64,000 nt of DNA from Streptomyces sp. 3214.6 (GTDB lineage: Bacteria > Actinomycetota > Actinomycetes > Streptomycetales > Streptomycetaceae). The translations under genes were made by a program, and so were the position numbers. The stretch lies in contig NZ_LT670819.1 in the NCBI RefSeq assembly GCF_900129855.1, positions 6,944,001 to 7,008,000 of the forward strand. The letters are read 5' to 3'. The notes beneath the pieces are model-generated. The model was not told where the DNA came from. It saw nothing but the letters and a program-made list of their open reading frames with translations, and made no database searches. Positions 19,953-28,935 of this stretch are shown one piece after another (position 1 is the first letter of the stretch; each line of letters opens with the position of its first letter).

Positions 19953-20411
19953 ATGGCGATCCAGGTCGGCGACAAGGCCCCCGACTTCGAGCTCAAGGAC
20001 AACCACGGGGCGACCGTGAAGCTCTCCGACTTCCGGGGCAGCAAGAACGTCGTCCTCCTCTTCTACCCCTTCGCCTTCACCGGCGTCTGCACTGGTGAGC
20101 TGTGCGAGGTACGCGACAACCTGCCGAAGTTCGCAGACCGCGAGACCCAGGTGCTCGCCGTCTCCAACGACTCCATCCACACCCTGCGCGTCTTCGCCGA
20201 GCAGGAGGGCCTGGAGTACCCGCTGCTGAGCGACTTCTGGCCGCACGGCGAGGTCTCCCGCGCCTACGGCGTCTTCGCCGAGGACAAGGGCTGCGCGGTG
20301 CGCGGCACCTTCGTCATCGACAAGGAGGGCGTCGTGCGCTGGACGGTCGTCAACGCGCTGCCCGACGCGCGCGACCTCGCCGAGTACGTCACGGCACTCG
20401 ACACCCTCTGA
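19953..20411 (+). CDS. AhpE-like peroxiredoxin
   Basis: Thiol peroxidase that reduces peroxides and peroxynitrite, 152 aa, cytoplasmic. The active-site loop is YPFAFTGVCTGELCEVRD: Thr43 and the peroxidatic Cys46 are in the canonical TxxC arrangement. A further cysteine, Cys51, sits five residues on. AhpE of M. tuberculosis is a one-cysteine enzyme reduced by mycoredoxin. Cys51 could make a vicinal-type resolving partner here, which is inference. Position next to DUF3052 and aceE supports orthology with AhpE (Rv2238c). Confidence 0.92.
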   Translation: MAIQVGDKAPDFELKDNHGATVKLSDFRGSKNVVLLFYPFAFTGVCTGELCEVRDNLPKFADRETQVLAVSNDSIHTLRVFAEQEGLEYPLLSDFWPHGEVSRAYGVFAEDKGCAVRGTFVIDKEGVVRWTVVNALPDARDLAEYVTALDTL

Positions 20412-20572
20412 TCCCCTCCGGTCCCGCCGCCTGCCCGGCCCGGCGCCGACACCCTGTGATTCTTCGGCTCCAAGGCCTGCGTGGGGCGGGAACCCGTCAC
20501 TAGGATCGACTCGTTGATCCGATATCCAACGCACCACGGGGCTCCCCGCCCCAGGACACCAATGGAGGACTC

Positions 20573-21148
20573 GTGGGAGTCAGCCTCAGCAAGGGCGGCA
20601 ACGTATCGCTGACCAAGGAGGCCCCGGGCCTGACCGCGGTCATCGTCGGTCTGGGGTGGGACGTCCGCACCACGACCGGCACCGACTTCGACCTGGACGC
20701 CAGCGCGCTGCTGCTGAACAACGCAGGCAAGGTCGGCAGCGACGCCAACTTCGTCTTCTTCAACAACCTCAAGAGCCCCGACGGCTCGGTCGAGCACACC
20801 GGTGACAACACCACCGGTGAGGGTGAGGGCGACGATGAGGCGATCAAGGTCAACCTCGCCACCGTCCCGGCCGACGTCGAGAAGATCGTCTTCCCGGTGT
20901 CGATCTACGACGCCGAGAACCGTCAGCAGTCCTTCGGCCAGGTCCGCAACGCGTTCATCCGCGTCGTGAACCAGGCCGGCGGCACCGAGATCGCCCGCTA
21001 CGACCTGAGTGAGGACGCGTCGACCGAGACCGCGATGGTCTTCGGCGAGCTCTACCGGCACGGCGCGGAGTGGAAGTTCCGCGCCATCGGCCAGGGCTAC
21101 GCGTCGGGGCTGCGCGGCATCGCGCAGGACTTCGGCGTCAACGTCTGA
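20573..21148 (+). CDS. terD: TerD family protein (first copy)
   Basis: TerD-domain stress protein, 191 aa, full length for the family. The family hallmark is the Ca2+-binding acidic core, seen as GTDFDLDASALLL, the DNTTGEGEGDDEAI loop, and YDLSEDASTETAMVFGELYRH. It is cytoplasmic. The GTG at 20573 follows GGAGG. TerD proteins are linked to tellurite, oxidative and membrane stress, but the real substrate or partner is unresolved. The second copy, 132 nt downstream, is roughly 70% identical by eye and is probably a tandem duplicate in the same operon. Confidence 0.93.
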   Translation: MGVSLSKGGNVSLTKEAPGLTAVIVGLGWDVRTTTGTDFDLDASALLLNNAGKVGSDANFVFFNNLKSPDGSVEHTGDNTTGEGEGDDEAIKVNLATVPADVEKIVFPVSIYDAENRQQSFGQVRNAFIRVVNQAGGTEIARYDLSEDASTETAMVFGELYRHGAEWKFRAIGQGYASGLRGIAQDFGVNV

Positions 21149-21280
21149 TCGACCCGGAGGACCTGAGGTCACCGAAAGCCCGACCGTCCGGCGCCGCACC
21201 GTTTACGGGCGGCGCCTGGGGGTCCCCCTCTGGGGGAGTGCAGGACAACCGAAGAAGCAGTACCTAGGGGAGGACCAGCA

Positions 21281-21856
21281 ATGGGCGTCACGCTCGCCAA
21301 GGGAGGCAACGTCTCCCTGTCCAAGGCCGCGCCGAACCTCACTCAGGTGATGGTCGGACTCGGCTGGGACGCGCGCTCCACCACCGGAGCCGACTTCGAC
21401 CTCGACGCCAGCGCGCTGCTGTGCTCGAGCGGGCGGGTGATGGGGGACGAGTGGTTCGTCTTCTACAACCAGCTCACGAGTCCGGACGGCTCGGTGGAGC
21501 ACACCGGCGACAATCTCACCGGCGAGGGCGACGGCGACGACGAGTCGCTGCTGGTCGACCTCTCCAAGGTGCCCGACCGGTGCGACAAGATCGTCTTCCC
21601 GGTCTCCATCCATATGGCGGACGAGCGCGGCCAGACCTTCGGTCAGGTCTCCAACGCCTTCATCCGCGTCGTCAACCAGGCCGACGGCCAGGAACTCGCC
21701 CGCTACGACCTGAGTGAGGACGCGTCGACCGAGACCGCGATGATCTTCGGCGAGCTCTACCGCTACGGCGGCGAGTGGAAGTTCAGGGCGGTGGGTCAGG
21801 GGTACGCGTCGGGTCTGCGAGGCATCGCCCTGGACTTCGGTGTGCACGTCTCCTAG
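21281..21856 (+). CDS. terD: TerD family protein (second copy)
   Basis: Paralogue of the preceding gene, also 191 aa, with the same core motifs (GADFDLDASALLC, DNLTGEGDGDDESL, YDLSEDASTETAMIFGELYRY). It has two extra cysteines (in ALLCSSGRV and PDRCDKIV) that the first copy lacks. Start ATG 21281 follows GGGGAGGA. It is probably co-transcribed with the first terD and the DUF475 gene, 127 nt downstream. The acidic calcium-site residues are intact, so it should be functional. Confidence 0.93.
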   Translation: MGVTLAKGGNVSLSKAAPNLTQVMVGLGWDARSTTGADFDLDASALLCSSGRVMGDEWFVFYNQLTSPDGSVEHTGDNLTGEGDGDDESLLVDLSKVPDRCDKIVFPVSIHMADERGQTFGQVSNAFIRVVNQADGQELARYDLSEDASTETAMIFGELYRYGGEWKFRAVGQGYASGLRGIALDFGVHVS

Positions 21857-21983
21857 CGCTTTATGAGCAAAAAGCCCTCCCCTGTGGGCTGCGAAGGGGG
21901 CGGGACTAGACTTCGGCTTCAAAGTTTCATAAAAAGCCGAGTACGGCGCGGGGGAGACCCGTACACACAGGATTGGGTAGCCA

Positions 21984-23132
21984 GTGCTTCTGAAAACCTT
22001 CGGCTGGTCGTTCGCGGTCACCGCGCTCGGCCTGGTCGCAGCGGTCTTCTACGGGGGGTGGGAAGCCTTCGGCATCGTGGCGATCCTCTCCATCCTCGAG
22101 ATCTCGCTGTCGTTCGACAATGCGGTGGTCAACGCCGGAATCCTGAAGAAGATGAACGCCTTCTGGCAGAAGATCTTCCTCACCGTCGGTGTCCTCATCG
22201 CCGTCTTCGGCATGCGGCTGGTCTTCCCCGTCGTCATCGTGGCGATCAGCGCCAAGATCGGCCCGATCGACGCCGTCGATCTCGCGCTGAACGACAAGGA
22301 CCACTACCAGCAGCTCGTCACCGACGCCCATCCGGCGATCGCCGCCTTCGGTGGCATGTTCCTGCTCATGATCTTCCTCGACTTCATCTTCGAGGACCGC
22401 GACATCCAGTGGCTGCGCTGGATCGAACGCCCGCTGGCCAAGCTCGGCAAGGTCGACATGCTGTCGGTCTGCATCGCCCTGATCGTCCTGCTGATCACCG
22501 CCTTCACTTTCGCCACCCACGCCCACCAGCATGGCGGCGCCCACGTCGACAAGGCGCAGACGGTGCTGATCTCCGGCATCGCCGGCCTGATCACCTACAT
22601 GATCGTCGGCGGTCTCTCCGGCTACTTCGAGGACAAACTCGAAGAAGAGGAGGAACGCGAGCACGAGGAGGAGGAAGAGGCGGTGCGCAGCGGCAAGCAG
22701 CGCTCGCCCGTCGTGCTGGCCGGCCAGGCCGCGTTCTTCATGTTCCTCTACCTCGAGGTCCTCGACGCGTCCTTCTCCTTCGACGGCGTGATCGGCGCCT
22801 TCGCCATCACCAACGACATCGTCCTCATGGCCCTGGGCCTCGGCATCGGCGCCATGTACGTCCGTTCGCTGACCGTGTACCTGGTCCGCCAGGGCACCCT
22901 GGACGACTACGTCTACCTGGAGCACGGCGCCCACTACGCCATCGGCGCCCTCGCCGTGCTCCTCCTGGTCACCATCCAGCACCAGATCAACGAGGTCATC
23001 ACCGGTCTCGTCGGCGTGGTCCTGATCGCCGCGTCCTTCTGGTCCTCCGTGCGCCGCAACAAGGCACTCGCGGCCGCCGAGGGAAAAGCTGAGGGCTCGG
23101 ACGAGAAGACTGAGGTCTCGTCCGGGGTGTGA
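21984..23132 (+). CDS. DUF475 TerC-like integral membrane protein
   Basis: Polytopic membrane protein, 382 aa, of the DUF475/TerC superfamily. Two inverted halves each carry the signature with acidic membrane residues: EISLSFDNAVVNA (first half) and EVLDASFSFDGVIGA (second half). A charged cytoplasmic loop EDKLEEEEEREHEEEEEAV separates them, and a histidine cluster THAHQHGGAH sits on the other side. TerC relatives move Mn2+ or act in metal homeostasis at secretion sites. This protein should be the membrane partner of the adjacent TerD proteins. A GTG at 21984 starts the gene. Confidence 0.9.
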   Translation: MLLKTFGWSFAVTALGLVAAVFYGGWEAFGIVAILSILEISLSFDNAVVNAGILKKMNAFWQKIFLTVGVLIAVFGMRLVFPVVIVAISAKIGPIDAVDLALNDKDHYQQLVTDAHPAIAAFGGMFLLMIFLDFIFEDRDIQWLRWIERPLAKLGKVDMLSVCIALIVLLITAFTFATHAHQHGGAHVDKAQTVLISGIAGLITYMIVGGLSGYFEDKLEEEEEREHEEEEEAVRSGKQRSPVVLAGQAAFFMFLYLEVLDASFSFDGVIGAFAITNDIVLMALGLGIGAMYVRSLTVYLVRQGTLDDYVYLEHGAHYAIGALAVLLLVTIQHQINEVITGLVGVVLIAASFWSSVRRNKALAAAEGKAEGSDEKTEVSSGV

Positions 23133-23159
23133 TCACCTTCTGACTGAGGAACGCTCTGT

Positions 23160-23202
23160 GCGGGGCGGCCGGTGAGGAAACTGTCCTCCACGGCCGCCCC
23201 GC
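23160..23202 (+). terminator. Hairpin terminator after the terD-DUF475 operon
   Basis: Perfect 12-bp outer stem (GCGGGGCGGCCG and its complement) with an inner GAGGA/TCCTC stem. It lies 28 nt after the DUF475 stop. Confidence 0.85.
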
Positions 23203-23266
23203 CGGCTTTGTGGCGGATCCTGGTGGCGGATCCTTGTGGCGAACGATGGGGAGGCAGGGGGCGGGA

Positions 23267-24004
23267 ATGGGCTTCTTCGACGGAATTCTGGGCAGCCGAA
23301 CGGCCGAGTTCGACTCGGGCAGCGCGGCCAGCAACGCGATCGAGCTGACCAAGCGGCATCATCAGGTCTCCCTCACCAAGCAGGGCGCCGCGACGGGGAA
23401 CCTACGGGTCAACCTGACCTGGCGGATGCGGACGTCCGACATCGGCGGGCCGCAGCGCGAGAGCCTGCTGCGCCACCCCTTCAAGGCGCTGCGGCCTCCG
23501 GAGGTCATCGGACACAGCCAGAGCATGGTCAACGTCGACCTCGACCTCGGCTGCCTGTACGAGCTGGCCGACGGCACCAAGGGCGTCGTCCAGCCGCTGG
23601 GCGGGCTCCTGGGGGACGTGAACGCGGCGCCGTACGTGAAGCTGAGCGGCGACGACCGGTTCGGATCGGCGTCCGGCGAGACGATGTACGTCAACCTCGA
23701 CCACCGGGACGAGATCAAGCGGCTGCTGGTCTTCGTCTACATCTACGACCAGACGCCGGCGTTCGACCGCACCCACGCCATCGTCACGCTCTACCCGAGC
23801 AACGGGCCGCGGATCGAGATAGGGCTCGACGAGCGGCATCCGCAGGCCCGGTCCTGCGCGGTGGTCATGATCGAGAACGTGAAGGGTGAGTTGATGGTCC
23901 GGCGCGAGGTGCGGTTCGTGTACGGATTCCAGGCGGAGCTGGACCGGCTGTACGGGTGGGGGCTGCAGTGGGGGCGGGGCTACAAGACGAAGGTGGAGAA
24001 GTAG
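23267..24004 (+). CDS. TerD-like tellurium resistance domain protein
   Basis: Divergent TerD-superfamily member, 245 aa. The N-terminus (GFFDGILGSRTAEFDSGSAAS) is unlike classical TerD; the core includes VNVDLDLGCLYELADGTKGVVQPLGG and a long KLSGDDRFGSASGETMYVNLDHRDEIKRLLVFVYIYD stretch (split here by family position). The usual acidic loop is present as SGDDRFGSASGE. The start at 23267 is chosen by homology; an ATG at 23245 is in frame. It follows the terminator at 23160, so it is a separate unit, convergent with the next TerD gene. Confidence 0.86.
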   Translation: MGFFDGILGSRTAEFDSGSAASNAIELTKRHHQVSLTKQGAATGNLRVNLTWRMRTSDIGGPQRESLLRHPFKALRPPEVIGHSQSMVNVDLDLGCLYELADGTKGVVQPLGGLLGDVNAAPYVKLSGDDRFGSASGETMYVNLDHRDEIKRLLVFVYIYDQTPAFDRTHAIVTLYPSNGPRIEIGLDERHPQARSCAVVMIENVKGELMVRREVRFVYGFQAELDRLYGWGLQWGRGYKTKVEK

Positions 24005-24064
24005 CGCTCAGGGCCCCGAGGTCCCCGCGATCCCACGGCCCTGCGGTCCCGCGCCACCTCGTCC

Positions 24065-24808
24065 TCACCGTCCGACGAACTGCGGTCCCTGCGGCGGCAG
24101 CCGGAAGGAGCCGTCCGGGTAGCCGTAGCCGTGGGTCGGAAGGCTGGACGGGTAGCCGTACGCCGGCTGTTGCTGCTGTTGCGGGACGGCTGAGGTCGGC
24201 TGCTCCGGAGGCAGGGGCTGGGAGAGGCTCGGGGTCGACTGGGCGGGCGTCGGATCGGACGCCTCCTCGGACTCGTCCACCGAGATGCCGAAGTCGGTGG
24301 CCAGGCCCTTGAGGCCGTTGGAGTAGCCCTCGCCCAGGGCGCGGAACTTCCAGCCGTCGCCGCGCCGGTACAGCTCGCCGCAGATCAGGGCCGTCTCCTC
24401 GCCCGTCTCGGGACGGATGTCGAAGGTGGCCAGCGGCTCGCCGTCGCTCTTCGCGTCGTACAGCAGAATGCTGAGGGAACGTACGCGGTCGAACGGGACG
24501 CCGTCCGCCGAAGCGACCAGCAGAATCTGGCCGACGCCGGACTCGACACCGGAGAGATCTGTCTGGATGGTGTCGGTAAGGCCTTCGGCGACCCGCTTCT
24601 TGCCGAGCCGCCACACCTTCCCGGAAGGGTGCCGGGGCTGGTTGTAGAAGACGAAGTCCTCGTCGGAACGCACACGCCCGTCGAGGCCGAGGAGCAGCGC
24701 CGAGGCGTCGACGTCCGGGACCCCCTGCCCGGGGGTCCAGCGCAGCACGGCACGTACCGTGGTGGTTTTCAGCGGGACGTTCGACCCCTTCAGCATCGCG
24801 TGCGTCAT
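24065..24808 (-). CDS. TerD family protein with Gln/Pro/Tyr-rich tail
   Basis: TerD-domain protein, 247 aa. The domain spans about residues 1-175 (VDASALLLGLDGRVRSDEDFVFYNQ, split at QPRHPSGKVWRLG; ends with GELYRRGDGWKFRALGEGYSNG). The rest is a low-complexity tail rich in Pro, Gln, Gly and Tyr (VPQQQQQPAYGYPSSLP), likely disordered and able to self-associate or bind partners. It is divergent from the CitE-like lyase gene across 186 nt, the entry to the biosynthetic module. Confidence 0.9.
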   Translation of the reverse strand: MTHAMLKGSNVPLKTTTVRAVLRWTPGQGVPDVDASALLLGLDGRVRSDEDFVFYNQPRHPSGKVWRLGKKRVAEGLTDTIQTDLSGVESGVGQILLVASADGVPFDRVRSLSILLYDAKSDGEPLATFDIRPETGEETALICGELYRRGDGWKFRALGEGYSNGLKGLATDFGISVDESEEASDPTPAQSTPSLSQPLPPEQPTSAVPQQQQQPAYGYPSSLPTHGYGYPDGSFRLPPQGPQFVGR

Positions 24809-24994
24809 GCGGTCATCCTGCCTTCTCGGTCCTGCTCACGACAACGCGGGGTGCATGGCGGGTCCGGACAAGTCTCACGGGCGAGTTACCTGAAGTTCAT
24901 GCCCGGCGGGAACCCCAGACATGGATCCCTACGTACTATTACCGGCCACCTCTTGCCGAATCCACCGCCTTACCTTGCACCACGGGGGAGTTTT

Positions 24995-26161
24995 ATGCGT
25001 CATTTCGGGCACCTCGCCCCTGAGGTGCGGCAGCGCCTCTTCTACCGGGAGCCGTGCGTCTTCGACAGGGACTCCCCGGCCAGACTGCTCTCCGCGGCCC
25101 TGGGCGCCACGCTCTACAGCCCGGCCACCCGGCCCCGGCTGGCCGACGACATCGTCAAGCAGACCGGCCGCGGTGTGGTGTCGATGGTGCTGTGCCTGGA
25201 GGACTCCATCGGCGACGAGGACGTCGCGGCCGGCGAGGAGAACCTCGTCCGGCAGTTCGCCGACCTGGCGGCGCGCACGGAGCCGGAGCCGCCGCTGCTC
25301 TTCATCCGGGTGCGGACGCCCGAGCAGATACCCGACCTGGTCCGGCGGCTCGGGGCCGACGCGGAGCTGCTGAGCGGGTTCGTGTTCCCGAAGTTCACCG
25401 AGGAGCGGGGCATCCCCTTCCTGGAGGCGCTCTCGGGCGCCGAGGCGGCGAGCGGACGCAGGCTGTTCGGCATGCCCGTGCTGGAGACGCCCGAGCTGAT
25501 GTACCGCGAGTCCCGGGTGGACGCGCTGGAGGGCATCGCCCGCGCCGTGGAGAAGTACCGCAGCCGGGTCCTCGCCCTGCGCCTCGGCGTGACCGACTTC
25601 TGCTCGTCCTACGGCCTGCGTCGCGCCCCCGACATGACCGCCTACGACGTCCAGATCGTCGCCTCCGTGATCGCCGACGTGGTGAACATGCTGGGGCGGG
25701 CCGACGGCACCGGCTTCACGGTCACGGGCCCGGTGTGGGAGTACTTCCGGGTCCCCGAGCGCATGTTCAAGCCGATGCTGCGACACAGCCCCTTCCTGGA
25801 GGGGCAGGCCGTGGAACTGCGCGAGAGACTGATCGAGCACGCGATGGACGGGCTGCTGCGTGAGATCTCCCTCGACCACGCCAACGGCCTGCTGGGCAAG
25901 ACCTGCATCCACCCCTCGCACGTGCCCGCCGTGCACGCGCTGTCCGTCGTCAGTCACGAGGAGTACAGCGACGCGGCGGACATCCTGCGGCCGGAACGCG
26001 GCGGTGGGGGTGTGCTGCGGTCGCAGTACACGAACAAGATGAACGAGGTGAAACCGCACCGCGCCTGGGCCGAGCGCACGATGCTCCGCGCGGAGGTCTT
26101 CGGCGTCGCGCACGAGGACGTCAGCTTCGTCGACCTGCTCGCCGCCGGCATACCCGGCTGA
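24995..26161 (+). CDS. HpcH/HpaI aldolase, citrate-lyase-beta-like
   Basis: TIM-barrel C-C lyase of the CitE/HpcH superfamily, 388 aa, longer than classical CitE. Visible motifs are MVLCLEDSIGDEDV (acidic metal ligand), FVFPKF, PVLETPELMY and the CIHPSHVPAVHAL segment that shapes the CoA or substrate site. ATG 24995 follows GGGGGAG. It is the first gene of a three-gene operon (lyase, PRTase fusion, HAD) with short gaps. In ter-linked gene clusters this enzyme was predicted from comparative genomics (Anantharaman, Iyer and Aravind) to help make a nucleoside-like metabolite. No substrate is known. Confidence 0.88.
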   Translation: MRHFGHLAPEVRQRLFYREPCVFDRDSPARLLSAALGATLYSPATRPRLADDIVKQTGRGVVSMVLCLEDSIGDEDVAAGEENLVRQFADLAARTEPEPPLLFIRVRTPEQIPDLVRRLGADAELLSGFVFPKFTEERGIPFLEALSGAEAASGRRLFGMPVLETPELMYRESRVDALEGIARAVEKYRSRVLALRLGVTDFCSSYGLRRAPDMTAYDVQIVASVIADVVNMLGRADGTGFTVTGPVWEYFRVPERMFKPMLRHSPFLEGQAVELRERLIEHAMDGLLREISLDHANGLLGKTCIHPSHVPAVHALSVVSHEEYSDAADILRPERGGGGVLRSQYTNKMNEVKPHRAWAERTMLRAEVFGVAHEDVSFVDLLAAGIPG

Positions 26162-26187
26162 ACCACCACCTCACTCACAAGGGACGC

Positions 26188-28935
26188 ATGAACAACGCAG
26201 TGAACAACGGGGACGACCGCGACCGCCGGGACACCCGGGACAGCCGGGTCTGGTCCGGCACGTGGGTCGCCGAGCGGCTCGGGGTCGAGCTCGTGGGCGA
26301 CGGCACGCTGACGGACATGCTGGGCCTGGCCCTGCGCCGCAACCCCAAGCGGGCGCACCTGCTGGTGTCCAACGTGCTGGGCAAGCACGTCCCGCAGTCC
26401 CCGTCCCTCGTACACGGACACGGCTTCGACCTCGGCCGCCGGGTGCGCGAGTTGCTCGGCGCGCAGGAGGCGGCCGAGGCGGTCGTCCTGGGCTACGCGG
26501 AGACCGCCACCGGCCTTGGCCACTCCGTCGCCGACGGTCTCGGCACCGCCCCCTACCTGCACTCCACCCGCCGCCCGGTGGCGGGCGTCCCGACGGCGGG
26601 CGGCTTCGAGGAGTCCCACTCCCACGCCACGTCCCACCTCCTCCTGCCGGAGGATCCCGCGCTGCTGGCCGGGGACGGCCCGCTGGTCCTGGTCGACGAC
26701 GAGTTCTCCACCGGCAACACCGTCCTGAACACCATCCGCGCGCTGCACGAGCGGTATCCGCGGAAGCGGTACGTCGTCGTCGCCCTCGTCGACATGCGCT
26801 CGGCGGCCGACGCGGGCCGCCTGGACGACTTCGCCCACGAGATCGGCGCCCGCGTCGACCTGGTGGCGGCGGCCTCCGGCACGGTGCGGCTCCCTCCGGG
26901 GGTGCTGGAGAAGGGGCAGGAGCTGGTGGCACGGTACGAGTCGGAGAGTGCCGCGGCGGGTCGTGGGTCGGCTGCGTCGTGGCCGGTCGCGCCCCGCGGC
27001 GGAGCCGCACATCGACACAGCCCCGCGCCCCTAAAGCCTGTTGCAGAGGCCGTGTCCGAAGAGCCGCCGCCCCTTCCCGCGCAGAGCCTTACAGCCGACG
27101 TGAGGCCCACCCCCCCAGGGGCGCGGGGCGCTGTTGAATGTGCGCCTACCGCCGCGCGGGCGCGACCGGCCACGACGGACCCGGACCCGGACGAAAACCG
27201 CACCCGGCAGACGCGGCACCGCGGCCACATCACCCGCGTAGAACTCGGCTGGCCCCGCGGCCTCCCCGACGGCGGCCGCCACGGCTTCACCCCCGAGCAC
27301 CTAATACGCCTCGACGCCGCCCTCCCCGCCATGACAGCCCGCCTGGCAGAGGCGATACCCGAAGACGCCGCACGCGTCCTGGTGCTCGGCTTCGAGGAGC
27401 TGATGTACACGCCCCTCCGCCTCGCCCAGCAGCTGGAGCGGAGCGTCCCCGCAGAGGTGCGCTACTCGACCACCACCCGCTCACCCGTCCTCGCGGTCGA
27501 CGACCCCGGCTACGCGATACGCAGCCGAATCGTTTTCCCTGCGCATGACGACCCGGCCGACGGCCCCGGCGAGCGCTACGCCTACAACATCGCGGGCGGC
27601 GGCTTCGACGCCGTGGTCGCCGTCGTGGACTCCGTGGCCGACACCGCGGCCCTGCACGCGCCCGACGGGCTGCTCGCCCGGCTGGCCGCGCATACCCCGC
27701 ATGTCGTCCTCGCGGTCGTACCGTCGTACGTCCCCGAGCCGCTGTCCGCAGCCGCCCTGTCGGAAGAGAGACCCGCCATGCTGCCCGAGCCCCTTCGCGG
27801 CCCCGCCTTCTCCTCGTACGCGCCCGAGGAGGTCGGCTGGCTGCTCCAGGACCTCTCCGACGTGACGCTGGAGGCGCCGACCGAGGAGCGGGAGGAGGCC
27901 ATCCAGAGCGGCGGCGCGCACTACGCCGAGTCGCTGCCCGTCGAGTACCAGCCCAGCGAGCAGTACCAGGAACTGTTCCACGCGGCCCTGGAGACCTCCG
28001 CGGCGCGGCTCGCGCAGGCCGTCGGCGTCGTCACGGAGACCGTGATCGCCGAGCGGTCGCCGCGGCCCGTCCTGGTCTCGCTCGCCCGCGCCGGTACCCC
28101 GGTGGGGGTGCTGATGCGGCGCTGGGCGCGGTTCCGGCACGGGCTCGACGTGCCGCACTACGCCGTGTCCATCGTGCGCGGCCGGGGCATCGACGCCAAC
28201 GCGCTGCGCTGGCTGGCCGCCCATCACGACCCGCGGGACGTCGTCTTCGTCGACGGCTGGACCGGCAAGGGCGCGATCACCCGGGAGCTGGCCGCGGCGA
28301 TCGAGGAGTTCGAGGCGGGCGGTGGAGCGGCCGGCTTCGACGCGGAGATCGCGGTGCTGGCCGACCCGGGCTCGTGCGTGCGGACGTACGGCACCCGGGA
28401 GGACTTCCTGATCCCGTCCGCCTGTCTCAACTCGACCGTGTCGGGGCTGATCTCGCGGACCGTCCTGCGCGCCGACCTCGTCGGCCCGGACGACTTCCAC
28501 GGCGCGAAGTTCTACCGGGAGCTCGCCGGCGCGGACGTCTCGGTGGCCTTCCTGGACGTCGTCGCCGCCCGCTTCCCGGAGGTCGCGGACGCCGTCGACG
28601 GCGCGGCGAAGGAGCTCCTGGCCGGTGACCGCACGCCGAGCTGGGAGGGCTGGGCCGCCGTCGAGCGGATCAGCGAGGAGTACGGCATCCACGACGTGAA
28701 CCTGGTCAAGCCCGGCGTCGGCGAGACCACCCGGGTGCTGCTGCGCCGGGTGCCCTGGAAGATCCTCGCGCGGGCCGGGGCGGGCGCCGACCTGGACCAC
28801 GTGCGGCTGCTCGCCGGGCAGCGCGGGGTGCCCGTCGAGGAGGTCGACGACCTGCCGTACACCTGCGTGGGGCTGATCCACCCGCAGTTCACGCGCGGGG
28901 CGACCGGCGCCGACGGCAGGGCGGTGACGGTCTGA
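26188..28935 (+). CDS. PRTase-TRSP-StiP fusion protein
   Basis: A 915-aa multidomain enzyme of the ter biosynthetic module. Domain 1 (about 20-255) is a phosphoribosyltransferase with the PRPP loop VDDEFSTGNT at 169-178. Residues 256-345 are a low-complexity linker encoded by two inverted repeat copies and rich in rare codons. Domain 2 (about 345-515) matches the TRSP domain (VLVLGFEELMYTPLRLA, RSRIVFPAHDD). Domain 3 (about 540-915) matches the StiP family, with AIQSGGAHYAESLPVEYQPS and a second PRTase-like loop VVFVDGWTGKG at 685-695. In many bacteria domains 1-2 and 3 are separate genes. Predicted to attach phosphoribose to an unknown base. It starts 26 nt after the lyase and overlaps the HAD gene by one base (TGATG). 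Confidence 0.86.
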   Translation: MNNAVNNGDDRDRRDTRDSRVWSGTWVAERLGVELVGDGTLTDMLGLALRRNPKRAHLLVSNVLGKHVPQSPSLVHGHGFDLGRRVRELLGAQEAAEAVVLGYAETATGLGHSVADGLGTAPYLHSTRRPVAGVPTAGGFEESHSHATSHLLLPEDPALLAGDGPLVLVDDEFSTGNTVLNTIRALHERYPRKRYVVVALVDMRSAADAGRLDDFAHEIGARVDLVAAASGTVRLPPGVLEKGQELVARYESESAAAGRGSAASWPVAPRGGAAHRHSPAPLKPVAEAVSEEPPPLPAQSLTADVRPTPPGARGAVECAPTAARARPATTDPDPDENRTRQTRHRGHITRVELGWPRGLPDGGRHGFTPEHLIRLDAALPAMTARLAEAIPEDAARVLVLGFEELMYTPLRLAQQLERSVPAEVRYSTTTRSPVLAVDDPGYAIRSRIVFPAHDDPADGPGERYAYNIAGGGFDAVVAVVDSVADTAALHAPDGLLARLAAHTPHVVLAVVPSYVPEPLSAAALSEERPAMLPEPLRGPAFSSYAPEEVGWLLQDLSDVTLEAPTEEREEAIQSGGAHYAESLPVEYQPSEQYQELFHAALETSAARLAQAVGVVTETVIAERSPRPVLVSLARAGTPVGVLMRRWARFRHGLDVPHYAVSIVRGRGIDANALRWLAAHHDPRDVVFVDGWTGKGAITRELAAAIEEFEAGGGAAGFDAEIAVLADPGSCVRTYGTREDFLIPSACLNSTVSGLISRTVLRADLVGPDDFHGAKFYRELAGADVSVAFLDVVAARFPEVADAVDGAAKELLAGDRTPSWEGWAAVERISEEYGIHDVNLVKPGVGETTRVLLRRVPWKILARAGAGADLDHVRLLAGQRGVPVEEVDDLPYTCVGLIHPQFTRGATGADGRAVTV
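26965..27187. repeat. Inverted pair of a dispersed repeat inside coding sequence
   Basis: The left copy (26965-27032) is the reverse complement of the right copy (27117-27187) with small indels. Shared blocks include AGGGGCGCGGGG, CCGCCGCG and GGGCGCGACCGGCCACGACG. The 84-nt centre is not repeated. The unit resembles a short repeat I know from Streptomyces intergenic regions. Both copies are translated in frame (residues about 260-282 and 310-334) as an interdomain linker. Confidence 0.85.

Noticed and set aside
23160..24004. Joining the TerD-like gene at 23267 to the terD-DUF475 operon
   Set aside because: A strong 12-bp-stem terminator (23160-23202) separates them, so separate transcription is more likely.
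20573..24808. Calling the ter genes a tellurite-resistance determinant
   Set aside because: The name is historical. Streptomyces ter genes are widespread without tellurite exposure, and the linked enzymes point to another role.
27481..28881. Long minus-strand frame inside the PRTase-TRSP-StiP gene
   Set aside because: Shadow of the plus-strand gene. The plus-strand translation has clear domains and motifs; this one has none.
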